Assembly: GCF_047124445.1 (NCBI RefSeq)
Contig: NZ_CP138921.1
Coordinates: 1,054,001-1,118,000 of the forward strand
DNA: 64,000 nucleotides
Reading direction: 5' to 3'
Source: Shimia sp047124445
GTDB taxonomy: Bacteria > Pseudomonadota > Alphaproteobacteria > Rhodobacterales > Rhodobacteraceae
A program made the translations under genes and the position numbers. Positions 1-8,488 of the stretch are shown here, in pieces; within the stretch, counting starts at the first letter, position 1; each line of letters opens with the position of its first letter. Below the pieces are notes generated by a model. The model searched no databases, was not told the origin of the DNA, and worked only from the letters and a program-made list of their open reading frames with translations.

Positions 1-332
1 ATCAACCCGGTCCGGTCCAGAAGTTTGACCTTCCATTCCTTCTCAAGGTTGCGTTGCTGCACAGGCGTGACCGGCCCGTCAATCAGGACCAGCTCCACTT
101 CATTGGCTTTGAACAGCGCCTTGAGCTCTTCGATTTTGCCAGAGCCAAACAGCTTGCCCGGCTGCGCCCGTGGCAAGCGCACCACGTTTGAGCCAACAAC
201 TTCCAACTCCGGCAAAGCAGCCGCAAGCGAAATGGCCTCTTCCAAAGCGAAAGAGGCCTCGCGCCGCACATCAGCGCCAGTGATATCGGGATGCAGGACC
301 CAAGCGCGGGTCACCTGCGTGTCATGCTCCAT
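1..332 (-). CDS. hflX: GTPase HflX, N-terminal part (runs off the window edge)
   Basis: About 110 codons are present, starting at an ATG at 332-330 that shares one base with the hfq stop (TGATG), so the two genes are translationally coupled. The translation has the features of the HflX N-terminal domain: an early VLHP, a segment LAAALPELEVVGS, a PGKLFGSGKIEELK motif, then VELVLIDGPVTPVQQRNLEK. HflX is a ribosome-associated GTPase that splits stalled or stressed 70S ribosomes. The G1-G5 GTP-binding motifs would lie beyond base 1. The hfq-hflX order is common in proteobacteria, which supports the call. The gene is cut by the window and is not a pseudogene as far as visible. Confidence 0.93.
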   Translation of the reverse strand, partial: MEHDTQVTRAWVLHPDITGADVRREASFALEEAISLAAALPELEVVGSNVVRLPRAQPGKLFGSGKIEELKALFKANEVELVLIDGPVTPVQQRNLEKEWKVKLLDRTGL

Positions 333-571
333 CAAGAGGCGTCTTCACCCTCGTAAAGAGAAATCGGCTGCGCCGGCATGATTGTCGAGATCGCGTGTTT
401 GTACACCAGTTGGCTCTGACCATCGCGGCGCAACAACACACAAAAATTGTCAAACCAGGTGATCACACCCTGCAATTTTACGCCATTGATCAGGAAAATG
501 GTTACCGGAACTTTGGTTTTCCGGACGTGATTTAAAAATGCATCTTGGAGATTCTGTCGATCCGAAGCCAT
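332..571 (-). CDS. hfq: RNA chaperone Hfq
   Basis: The 79-residue protein has both Sm motifs of Hfq: Sm1 with FLINGVKLQGVITWFDNF and Sm2 with the diagnostic VYKHAIST. Hfq hexamers bind sRNAs and mRNAs and mediate post-transcriptional control. The C-terminal tail after Sm2 is very short, as in alphaproteobacterial Hfq. The gene lies 122 bp downstream of trkH on the same strand and overlaps hflX by one base. In Rhodobacteraceae the trkA-trkH-hfq-hflX order is recurrent. Confidence 0.97.
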   Translation of the reverse strand: MASDRQNLQDAFLNHVRKTKVPVTIFLINGVKLQGVITWFDNFCVLLRRDGQSQLVYKHAISTIMPAQPISLYEGEDAS

Positions 572-693
572 GTCGCGCTTGCCTTTGTTCTTGTTTGTGC
601 ATCGGGTAGTCGTGCGCGGCGAGTATGGAACGTGGATTTATGACTTACCAGCCTAAATTGTTAAGTTTTTGGTCAGGCCCAACGTAAACCGCA

Positions 694-2214
694 TCATTTC
701 TGCCACAAATCCGGTGAAATCAATGCGATGATGGCCAATGCCTCCAGTCTCCCGAAGGTCATAGCTGCACATAAAATAAGCTTTTCTGCGACACCAAGCG
801 ACGAAATCGCAATCGGGAACTCCCCGGCGATTTGCGTCAACGGCCCCGCCGTGGTCAGCGCCGCAATCGCCAAAATTGCCGCCTCCTGAAAGTCATTTCC
901 AAGCAACGCCAGCGAAATGGTCACCGTCGCAATCGACAGCGCAAACAGCATAAAAAACACCCAGGCAATCACCGCGCCCTTGCGTCGGATCTGCCGCGCT
1001 CCGGTTCTGCGCCGCCCCAACACCACGTTGGGATGCACCAGCCGTTCCATTTCCCCAAGCCCCTGCACGTAAAGCGCATAGACTCGCAACAGCTTCACAC
1101 CACCCGCCGTGGTGGCTACACCACCGCCGACCATTGCCAAAGCCATCAGGATCAGACCCGGCGCGGACAAGCCGCTCCATTCGCGGGCAACATCCCATTC
1201 CCCACTCTGAAACCCGGTGGTGGTCAGGAAACTCATCACAGTGAACAAGCCCCCCCAAGCCGCTTTCAAAGCCGCCATGGGATCTTGCGTTGCATCCCCT
1301 TCAAACGCGCCCACCCAATGGCGCATGAACAGCGCCGTGGGCACAACCGCCACAATCAAAAACCCAAGCCGCAACTCCGGGTCCTCCCACAGGTTGTTGC
1401 GCCGCACTGATCCGGTGTCGGAGCTAAATGTCCCGCGCGACAAGGCAAACAAAAGGAACAGGAAGATCACCATCTCGCCAGACACGCCGCTCACACTGTG
1501 CCCAACACCGCCCACCGCCGAAATCCCGCTGGTCGACATGGTTGCCATTGCATGCATGGTCGCCACAAACGGGCTGTCCCCAAGAATGATCAGCATCACG
1601 GCCAAGGCAAACGTCAGCCCGGCATAGATCGGCACCAACCCCTGCGCCGCTTTGCTCCAACGCTTCATCGGATGCGCGCGCTGCATATGGCCAAGGCTCG
1701 TACTCACCTGCCCCGGCTCCCCCACAGCGGTCACTTCAAACCCGCCAAGGCTCAACGGCGCCAAAACCGCCGCAGCTGCAATCCACATCAACAGGCCACC
1801 AAGCCAGCCTACCATTCCGCGCCACAGATGCAGCGGATCGACCAGCATGCTCGCCGGCTCATAAATGGTCATGCCAGTGGTTGTCAGGCTGCTGACCATT
1901 TCAAAATAGACATCCAGAAACGGCACCACATCCAACGCCTCATACATCGGCCAGGCCAGAACCGCAGGCAGCAGGGTCACCGCAAAAAACAACGCTTTCA
2001 GATTGTCAGAAGTCCGCGCCCGCCGCTTGGTCCCTTGAATGGCAATCGCAATCAGCACACAGGTGAACAGCACCAGAATGCCGCCATAAAAGAACATCCG
2101 CGCAACAAAGTGCTGATCCTGGTAAGACGCCAGCACCGCAGGCACCAGCATCATGACGCCGGAAAACAGCACCATCTGCACAAACAGCGGAATTTGCGAG
2201 AGCCCCAATCTCAT
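694..2214 (-). CDS. trkH: Trk/Ktr-type potassium uptake protein TrkH, membrane subunit
   Basis: The 506-residue polytopic protein has about ten hydrophobic segments and several pore-loop-like stretches (SLTTTGMTIYEP around residue 110, MSTSGISAVGG, SFLTTTGFQSGEW, ALTTAGPLTQ), the four selectivity-filter repeats typical of TrkH. It forms the K+-translocating dimer in the inner membrane and is gated by the peripheral TrkA ring. The ATG lies only 3 bp after the trkA stop with no obvious separate Shine-Dalgarno, so translation is probably coupled to trkA. Length is normal for the family (480-510). Confidence 0.95.
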   Translation of the reverse strand: MRLGLSQIPLFVQMVLFSGVMMLVPAVLASYQDQHFVARMFFYGGILVLFTCVLIAIAIQGTKRRARTSDNLKALFFAVTLLPAVLAWPMYEALDVVPFLDVYFEMVSSLTTTGMTIYEPASMLVDPLHLWRGMVGWLGGLLMWIAAAAVLAPLSLGGFEVTAVGEPGQVSTSLGHMQRAHPMKRWSKAAQGLVPIYAGLTFALAVMLIILGDSPFVATMHAMATMSTSGISAVGGVGHSVSGVSGEMVIFLFLLFALSRGTFSSDTGSVRRNNLWEDPELRLGFLIVAVVPTALFMRHWVGAFEGDATQDPMAALKAAWGGLFTVMSFLTTTGFQSGEWDVAREWSGLSAPGLILMALAMVGGGVATTAGGVKLLRVYALYVQGLGEMERLVHPNVVLGRRRTGARQIRRKGAVIAWVFFMLFALSIATVTISLALLGNDFQEAAILAIAALTTAGPLTQIAGEFPIAISSLGVAEKLILCAAMTFGRLEALAIIALISPDLWQK

Positions 2215-2217
2215 GGC

Positions 2218-3594
2218 TTAGAAAAAGTCGATGGAGACCTGCAGCAGCCGCTCCACTTCCGGCACATCTGCGGTCAGGGAAAACAGCACAATCACGTCGC
2301 CTTCATCAATACGCGTGCCCCCTTTGGGTTTCACCACTTCGGAGCCTTTCAGGATCGCGCCGATCAACACCCCTTCCGGAAAATCAATGTCGCGCACCAT
2401 TTGTCCGGCGATTGGAGAGGTCGACAGCACTTCCGCCTCGATGATCTCCGCCTCGGTATCTCCGACAGAGTAGACGTCTTTCACTCGCCCATGGCGAATA
2501 TGGCGTAGGATCGAGCTCACCGTTGTGGCGCGCGGGTTGATAAACGCATCAATCTCCAGCGGCGTCATCAGGGGCGCCAGCGTCGGGTCGTTGATCAAGG
2601 AAATCGCCAGCGGACAGCCCGCAGATTTGGACCGCACCGAGGCGAGCATGTTGGTCTTGTCGTCATCCGTCACCGCGAGAACCGCATCTGCACGATCCAC
2701 CCCAGCTTCGGCAAGCAACGCCACATCCATGCCATCGCCATTAAGAACAATCGTGCGCTCCAACGCTTCGGCAGCCCGTTCCGCCACCTTCCGGTCGCGC
2801 TCAATGATCTTGGTGCGCACCCGCGAGGCACTGGCCTCCAGCCGCTGTGCCACCATCAGGCCAACGTTCCCGCCGCCCACAATCACCGCCCGTTCTTGTT
2901 TTTTCTGTTGTTTGCCAAACACCTCCATGGTGCGGCTCACATCTTCCGCCAGCGTAAAGACGTAGATATCATCTCCGACAAAAAGCTGATCGCCCGGCTC
3001 CGGCGCAATCAGCGTGCCACTGCGGCGCACGCCCACCACCACAGCACTCAAAGTGGAGAACAGATCGGTCAGCTGGCGCAGCGGCGTGTTCACCACCGGA
3101 CAGTCTTCGTCCAGCGTCAGGCCCAGCATCTGCACTTTGCCGCCCAGGAAGGTCTCCGCATCAAACGCCTTGGGCGTTGCCAGACGTTTCAGCGCCGCAT
3201 CCGCCACCTCGCGCTCCGGTGAAATCACCACATCAATCGGCATATGATCGCGCCGATACAGATCGGAATACAGCACATCCAGATAGGATTGGCTGCGCAG
3301 ACGCGCGATCTTGCGGGGCACTTTGAACACGGAGTGCGACACCTGACAGGTCACCATATTGACCTCGTCAGAATACGTCGCCGCAATCACCATATCGGCA
3401 TCCCGCGCTCCGGCCCGGTCCAGCACATCCGGATAGCTCGCAAACCCGGAAATACCTTGCACATCCAATGTATCCGTGGCGCGCCGCACCAGCTCGGGGT
3501 TGTTGTCAACAACGGTAACGTCATTGTTTTCACCGGACAAATGGCGGGCAATCTGCCACCCAACCTGACCAGCCCCACAGATAATGACTTTCAT
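2218..3594 (-). CDS. trkA: Trk system potassium uptake regulatory protein TrkA
   Basis: 458 residues from the ATG at 3594, which follows an AGAGGGAA ribosome-binding site. A longer frame to 3651 lacks one. The protein starts MKVIICGAGQVGWQIARHL, a Rossmann GxGxxG nucleotide-binding site. A second RCK-N domain starts around residue 233 (AVIVGGGNVGLMVAQRLE). Each is followed by an RCK-C (TrkA-C) domain, giving the usual tandem KTN-RCK-C architecture. It binds NAD(H)/ATP at the inner face of the membrane and gates TrkH, the next gene. Confidence 0.96.
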   Translation of the reverse strand: MKVIICGAGQVGWQIARHLSGENNDVTVVDNNPELVRRATDTLDVQGISGFASYPDVLDRAGARDADMVIAATYSDEVNMVTCQVSHSVFKVPRKIARLRSQSYLDVLYSDLYRRDHMPIDVVISPEREVADAALKRLATPKAFDAETFLGGKVQMLGLTLDEDCPVVNTPLRQLTDLFSTLSAVVVGVRRSGTLIAPEPGDQLFVGDDIYVFTLAEDVSRTMEVFGKQQKKQERAVIVGGGNVGLMVAQRLEASASRVRTKIIERDRKVAERAAEALERTIVLNGDGMDVALLAEAGVDRADAVLAVTDDDKTNMLASVRSKSAGCPLAISLINDPTLAPLMTPLEIDAFINPRATTVSSILRHIRHGRVKDVYSVGDTEAEIIEAEVLSTSPIAGQMVRDIDFPEGVLIGAILKGSEVVKPKGGTRIDEGDVIVLFSLTADVPEVERLLQVSIDFF

Positions 3595-3728
3595 GCGCTT
3601 CCCTCTTGGGTTTCGGCTCTCAGCCATGCCAGAAGGGGGAAGGCAGGTCAATTGTTACCATTGACCCCCGCGCCCAGACCGGCTTTGATTGGCTTAAGTT
3701 TCAAGCATTTGCGTCATAGGTGAGTCTC

Positions 3729-4211
3729 ATGCGGACAGCAGCCCTTTTTGCCATATTAGGCGTTTCCCTCGCGGCATGCAGCCCAACCTCCTACTCCGGC
3801 TTTGCCAAACCAGGCGTCTCCCGAGAAACCGCGTCGCGCGATGACACCGCCTGCTCGGTCGAGGCCAACCGACTTTTCCCATCCGCCACCTTCACCACCA
3901 CCGTTTATGGCGGATACCACGGTGGCTATGGTGGCTACGCAGGCGGCTATTGGGGCGGCTATCCCGGCTATTGGGGCGGCAACCACATCCAGACCCGCGA
4001 CGTGAACGCCGGAATGCGCGCAGAGCATCGGCGCGACTGCATGTCCTTAAAGGGGTATTCCGCCGTGACTCACCCGATTTGCTCCGATGAGCAACTGGCT
4101 GGCCGCCAGTTCACCCCGGTGACGGGCGCTCCCAAACCTGCCCCCAACCTCTGCGCAATCCGCGCACAAGGCGGCGGCGTCGCCCTTGTCGATCTCAGCA
4201 AGCCCATTTGA
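3729..4211 (+). CDS. Small Gly/Tyr-rich lipoprotein, first of a tandem paralogous pair
   Basis: 160 residues from ATG 3729. An AGGTGAG sequence lies 5 nt upstream and favours it over the GTG at 3720. The N-terminus MRTAALFAILGVSLAAC is a lipoprotein signal with lipobox LAAC. The centre is low complexity (GGYHGGYGGYAGGYWGGY). The C-terminal third (ICSDEQLAGRQFTPVTGAP...PNLCAIR...VALVDLSKP) closely matches the next gene, so the two are paralogues. No known enzyme motif is visible. The paired cysteines suggest a small disulfide-bonded periplasmic domain. Function unknown. Confidence 0.82.
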   Translation: MRTAALFAILGVSLAACSPTSYSGFAKPGVSRETASRDDTACSVEANRLFPSATFTTTVYGGYHGGYGGYAGGYWGGYPGYWGGNHIQTRDVNAGMRAEHRRDCMSLKGYSAVTHPICSDEQLAGRQFTPVTGAPKPAPNLCAIRAQGGGVALVDLSKPI

Positions 4212-4235
4212 TCCGGCATCGCCCAGGAGTTTTTG

Positions 4236-4667
4236 ATGAAACAGCCAATTCTGACCGGATGTCTCTTGCTGGCGCTGTCCAGCTGCACCGAATTTTCGAC
4301 GATGTATCAGCCCGGTAAAACCAAGACCGAGCGCAATGTGGACCAAGCCCAGTGCAATCGCTTTGCTTCCGACAGATACCCGCCGCGCATTGTCACCGAC
4401 TGGTGGCCAATCTACGCAGCAGACGGCCGCATTATCGGCCAGCGCCCGGAAAGCTATGACATCAATGAAGGCCCACGTTACTCCGCCGCGCGCAATTGTA
4501 TGGAAGAACGCGGCTACGCCCGCGTCAGTATCCCTTATTGCAAAGACGAGCAGATCGCGGGCCGTTCTTATGCGCCAATCACCGTTGCCCCAGAGCTCAG
4601 CCCCAACATCTGCGGCCTACGCACCGACAACGGCCGCGTGATTATCGACCTGACCAAACCGCTCTAA
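4236..4667 (+). CDS. Small lipoprotein, second of the tandem paralogous pair
   Basis: 143 residues from ATG 4236, preceded by CAGGAG at a good distance. The signal MKQPILTGCLLLALSSC ends in a lipobox (ALSSC). The C-terminal domain (YCKDEQIAGRSYAPITVAP...PNICGLR...VIIDLTKP) matches the upstream paralogue residue by residue. The glycine-rich linker of the first gene is replaced by an ordinary sequence (PRIVTDWWPIYAADGR). The gene starts 24 bp after its partner, so they are probably co-transcribed. It converges on ntrX with only an 18-bp gap. Function unknown. Confidence 0.82.
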   Translation: MKQPILTGCLLLALSSCTEFSTMYQPGKTKTERNVDQAQCNRFASDRYPPRIVTDWWPIYAADGRIIGQRPESYDINEGPRYSAARNCMEERGYARVSIPYCKDEQIAGRSYAPITVAPELSPNICGLRTDNGRVIIDLTKPL

Positions 4668-4685
4668 AGCGTTAGGAAACCGGGA

Positions 4686-6107
4686 TCACCCGGCTTCACG
4701 GGCTTCCTCTTCTTCTCCGGTGACATGCGCCACCCGTGTGCCTGCCTTGTTGGAGGTCACCACGCCCAGCGACTTCAGTTTGCGGTGCAACGCGCTGCGT
4801 TCCATGCCAACAAAGCTGGCGGTGCGGCTGATATTGCCGCCAAACCGATTGATCTGCGTCAGCAGGTATTCTCGTTCAAACGCTTCCCGCGCTTCACGCA
4901 ATGGCAAGGTTGCCAACGCACCGGACAACACCACACGGCCTTCTTCCGCAGGGGCATCGCTTTCCCCCGGCAACTCACGGCACTCAATCGGCCCCTGCCC
5001 GTCCCCCAGGATCAACACCCGCTCGATCAGATTTTTCAACTGACGCACGTTGCCTGGCCACACCATGGTCTGCATCAACGCCGCCGCATCCGCGCTCAGC
5101 TCGCGCAGCGGCAAGCCCTGCGCATCATTCAGCTGCGCCAGGAAATACGCCGCCAGCGCCGGAATATCCTCACGCCGTTCCTCCAAAGACGGCACCGAGA
5201 TCGGAACCACATTCAGCCGGTGATACAGCTCTTCGCGGAAGGTCCCCGCGTCGATGGCCTGTTTCAAGTTGCGGTTGGTCGAGGAAATCACCCGCAGATC
5301 AACCCGCACCTTCTTGGCCCCTCCCACGCGGGCAAACTGCTGATCCACCAGAACCCGCAAGATTTTGCTCTGCGCCGCCAGCGGCATATCCGCCACCTCG
5401 TCAAAGTAAATCACGCCGCCGTTGGCCTGCTCCAACAAACCAGTCTCAACACCCCGCTCCGCGCTCTCGCGGCCAAACAGGATCTCTTCCACCCGATCCG
5501 GGTCCATGCCCGCACAAGACACCGTCACAAACGGCGCCCCGGCCCGATTGGAGTTCGCGTGAATATAGCGCGCCGCCACGTCTTTCCCGACACCCGCAGG
5601 GCCAGTTAGCATCACCCGTCCATTGGAGCGCGTGACCTTGTCCAACTGCGAAATCATGCCTCGGAACGCCGCGCTGTCGCCGACCAACTCAGTTGGCTTA
5701 CTGTCCTGACGTTTCAACTCCGTATTTTCACGGCGCAGGCGGCTGGTCTCCATCGCACGTTTGATCACCACCAAAAGCTGGTCAATGTTGAACGGCTTCT
5801 CGATGAAGTCATAAGCGCCCTGCTTGATCGCTGCGACCGCAATTTCAATATTGCCATGCCCCGAAATAATCACCACCGGCACTTCCGGATAGTCGTTTTT
5901 CACCGCCTTAAGGATGTCGATGCCATCCATGTTGCTGTCTTTGAGCCAGATATCGAGGATCATCAGCGCCGGCTGCGCGCTGGTCACCTCCGCCATGGCG
6001 TCATCAGAATTGCCCGCAAGCCGCGTGGTGTAGCCTTCGTCCTTCAAAATATCCGAAATCAACTCCCGGATATCGCGTTCGTCATCTACGATCAGGATGT
6101 CACTCAT
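4686..6107 (-). CDS. ntrX: NtrX response regulator (AAA+ family, GAFTGA loop missing)
   Basis: 473 residues: receiver domain (acidic pocket VDDE, phospho-acceptor Asp52, Lys104 of EKPF), AAA+ domain (Walker A GPAGVGK at 169-175, Walker B VIYFDEV at 232-238) and a C-terminal Fis-type helix-turn-helix (NISRTASFVGMERSALHRKL). NtrX is phosphorylated by NtrY and acts in nitrogen, redox and envelope regulation in alphaproteobacteria. Where sigma54 activators carry GAFTGA, this protein reads FGRESAERGVETGLLEQ, so the sigma54-contact loop is absent and direct sigma54 activation is unlikely. The start overlaps the ntrY stop by 4 bp (ATGA). Confidence 0.94.
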   Translation of the reverse strand: MSDILIVDDERDIRELISDILKDEGYTTRLAGNSDDAMAEVTSAQPALMILDIWLKDSNMDGIDILKAVKNDYPEVPVVIISGHGNIEIAVAAIKQGAYDFIEKPFNIDQLLVVIKRAMETSRLRRENTELKRQDSKPTELVGDSAAFRGMISQLDKVTRSNGRVMLTGPAGVGKDVAARYIHANSNRAGAPFVTVSCAGMDPDRVEEILFGRESAERGVETGLLEQANGGVIYFDEVADMPLAAQSKILRVLVDQQFARVGGAKKVRVDLRVISSTNRNLKQAIDAGTFREELYHRLNVVPISVPSLEERREDIPALAAYFLAQLNDAQGLPLRELSADAAALMQTMVWPGNVRQLKNLIERVLILGDGQGPIECRELPGESDAPAEEGRVVLSGALATLPLREAREAFEREYLLTQINRFGGNISRTASFVGMERSALHRKLKSLGVVTSNKAGTRVAHVTGEEEEAREAG

Positions 6108-8368
6108 AATACTCGCTCGCTCTCTTTGGATTCCATCGCAGCCACAGCCTGCTGAGACAGCGGCAGCCGAACTTCGGCCATCGCACCTGCGTGGGAATTG
6201 TTGTCAAACACCGGCGCATCCAGCAGCGCGAGCTGCCCGCCGTGTTCTTCGATGATCTTTTTCACAATCGGGAGACCAAGACCCGTGCCCTTGTCCCGCG
6301 TGGTGACATAAGGCTCAAACAAACGCGCGCGGTCTTCCGGCAAGCCAATGCCGTTGTCCGCAATCCGCACCACCGCCTGATCCGCGTCCCGGACCAAACT
6401 CACATGTATTTCCGGCGCAAACCCGTCCGGCGCACCTTTTTCCCGCAAAGTTTCAATGGCTTCCCCGGCGTTCTTGATCAAGTTCGTCAAGGCCTGAGAA
6501 ATCATCGTCGCATCCAGATCCGCCGCCATCGGCCCTTTGCAAATGTCCCGTTCAAACCGCACATCCGGCTGCCCCGCCTCTTGCAAAAGCACTGCGCCCG
6601 ACACCAACTCTACAACGTCAACCGACTTACGCTCCGGCTCCGGCATCCGGGCAAATTTGGAGAACTCATCCACAATCCGGCGCAGGTCATTGGTTTGCCG
6701 TACAATGACCTCGGTCATCTGCTCAAGCTGATCGCTCTCTTCGCCGACCTTGCTGGCAAATTTGCGCCGAATGCGCTCCGCACTCAGCTGAATCGGCGTC
6801 AGCGGGTTCTTGATCTCATGGGCAATCCGACGCGCCACATCGCCCCAGGCCGCCATGCGCTGCGCCGTCACAAGGTCGGTCACATCGTCAAACGCCACCA
6901 CATAGCCCTCAAGCGAGCCATTGTCGCGCCGCCGGGTGGACATCCGCACCAGCAGATTTTCCAATCGTCCGGACCGGCTGACTTTCACCTCTTCCTGCGC
7001 CACTTCTTTACCGCTGGATTTCAACTCTTCCAGCAACGGCCCAAACTCCGGCACCGCCAGCGTCAGCGGCATCTCTTGCCGATCTTCATCCCAATCCAAC
7101 AGGCGCTGGGCGGAACGGTTCACAAACGCCACCTTGCCGTCGCTGTCCAGCCCAACAACGCCCGAGGTTACCGAGCTCAGCACCGAGTCAAACATCCGTC
7201 GCCGCCGATCAATCTGCCGCGTGTTGTCCAACAACGTCTCGCGCTGCGCCTTCAACTGCCGCGTCATCTGGTTGAAGTAGCGGCTCAGCATGGCGATTTC
7301 ATCGTCGCCATCCTCTTCCATCACGCGCACATCCAGATCGCCCGCGCCCACGCGCTGCGCCGCGCCGGTCAATCGACCCACCGGCCGCGACAGCCGTTCC
7401 GCAAACCACATGCCCATCCAGATCGCCGCCAAAACAAGGATCAGCGCAAAGCCAAGATAAATCATGCCAAATTCAAACAGCCGCTGCCCGCGCTCGCTTT
7501 CCAACTGCGAATACAGCCGGGCACTGGCCTGCGTGTCGTCCAAAAGCTGGAAAATCTCCGCATCCACGTCTCGACTGATATACAGAAACCGATCCAGAAA
7601 CGCGTCCAGCCGCACCAGCGCCCGCATCTCGTTGTTTTCCAGGTCGCGAATGATCACTGAGCCTTCGTCAATCGCCACCTGCATGTCCGCTTCAGACGGC
7701 TTTTCATAATCAAACAGGTAGGACCGCTCTCCGCGTGCCTGAATCTCACCGGCACTGTCGATCACAAAGGCTTCTTTCAAGCCGCGTTGAATTTGCACCT
7801 GACCGGAGGCTAGCAAAACGCGCACTTCGCCCGCATCGAGGCCAAAACTACGGCGCTTGTTGTCGTTGAGGAAATCCGCCAGCAATCCGGCGTCTTCTTC
7901 CAGCCCAACGATGTGCTCTTGCTCATAGGCCTGCGCCGCCGACAGCGAGTTCCCAACCACCTGCCGTACCCGCTCACTGAACCAGCCCTCAAGACCGATG
8001 TTCAACGTCAATCCGGCAAACACCGCCACAGTCACCGCTGGCACCAACGCCAAAAGCGCAAAGGCCCCCGTCAGCCGCAGATGCAGTCGAGAGCCAACCG
8101 ATTTAGCCCGCCGCGACGCAATCGCCCGCATGACGTTTTGCAACACCAAAGTTGCCACCACGAGCACATAGACAAGGTCGGCTAAAAGAATCGCCCGTAG
8201 GCCGTTGGACGACGCGCCAAGGTCAAACGGACCCAGCACAAGGAAGGTCGCGAGCGCCAGTACCGGCCCCAGCACCACCAACCCCAAGGTTGCGGCATTC
8301 TGGACACGCCTCTGCCTGCGAAGACGCTGAAAACGCGCCCAATGACTGGTCACTGTCCGGCTAGACAC
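6104..8368 (-). CDS. ntrY: Nitrogen regulation sensor histidine kinase NtrY
   Basis: 754 residues from a GTG start supported by GAGGAAG 5 nt upstream. Hydrophobic segments near residues 25-50, 55-75 and 90-120 and again near 295-315 frame an extracytoplasmic sensor region. HAMP (ERLSRPVGRLTGAAQRVGAGD), PAS, HisKA with H-box RIAHEIKNPLTPIQLS, and HATPase_c (N, G1 and G2 boxes: NLIKNAGEAIE, DNGIGL, GTGLGLPI) follow. It is an inner-membrane kinase for NtrX, the next gene (4-bp overlap). A 120-bp gap separates it from ntrC upstream. Confidence 0.95.
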   Translation of the reverse strand: MSSRTVTSHWARFQRLRRQRRVQNAATLGLVVLGPVLALATFLVLGPFDLGASSNGLRAILLADLVYVLVVATLVLQNVMRAIASRRAKSVGSRLHLRLTGAFALLALVPAVTVAVFAGLTLNIGLEGWFSERVRQVVGNSLSAAQAYEQEHIVGLEEDAGLLADFLNDNKRRSFGLDAGEVRVLLASGQVQIQRGLKEAFVIDSAGEIQARGERSYLFDYEKPSEADMQVAIDEGSVIIRDLENNEMRALVRLDAFLDRFLYISRDVDAEIFQLLDDTQASARLYSQLESERGQRLFEFGMIYLGFALILVLAAIWMGMWFAERLSRPVGRLTGAAQRVGAGDLDVRVMEEDGDDEIAMLSRYFNQMTRQLKAQRETLLDNTRQIDRRRRMFDSVLSSVTSGVVGLDSDGKVAFVNRSAQRLLDWDEDRQEMPLTLAVPEFGPLLEELKSSGKEVAQEEVKVSRSGRLENLLVRMSTRRRDNGSLEGYVVAFDDVTDLVTAQRMAAWGDVARRIAHEIKNPLTPIQLSAERIRRKFASKVGEESDQLEQMTEVIVRQTNDLRRIVDEFSKFARMPEPERKSVDVVELVSGAVLLQEAGQPDVRFERDICKGPMAADLDATMISQALTNLIKNAGEAIETLREKGAPDGFAPEIHVSLVRDADQAVVRIADNGIGLPEDRARLFEPYVTTRDKGTGLGLPIVKKIIEEHGGQLALLDAPVFDNNSHAGAMAEVRLPLSQQAVAAMESKESERVL

Positions 8369-8488
8369 CCGACTTCCTCAATTGATTTGGTACCGCTCTC
8401 GCGGCCCACCGCCATATTCTGTGTCGCGTTCTAAGCCCCGACTCTTTTTCTCAGAGTGCGGCCCGCGCGCCACGCTTATGTGGCCTTT

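Noticed and set aside
1498..2508. 336-residue plus-strand frame across trkH and trkA
   Set aside because: It crosses two well-supported minus-strand genes and has an Arg/His/Gln-rich composition typical of shadows.
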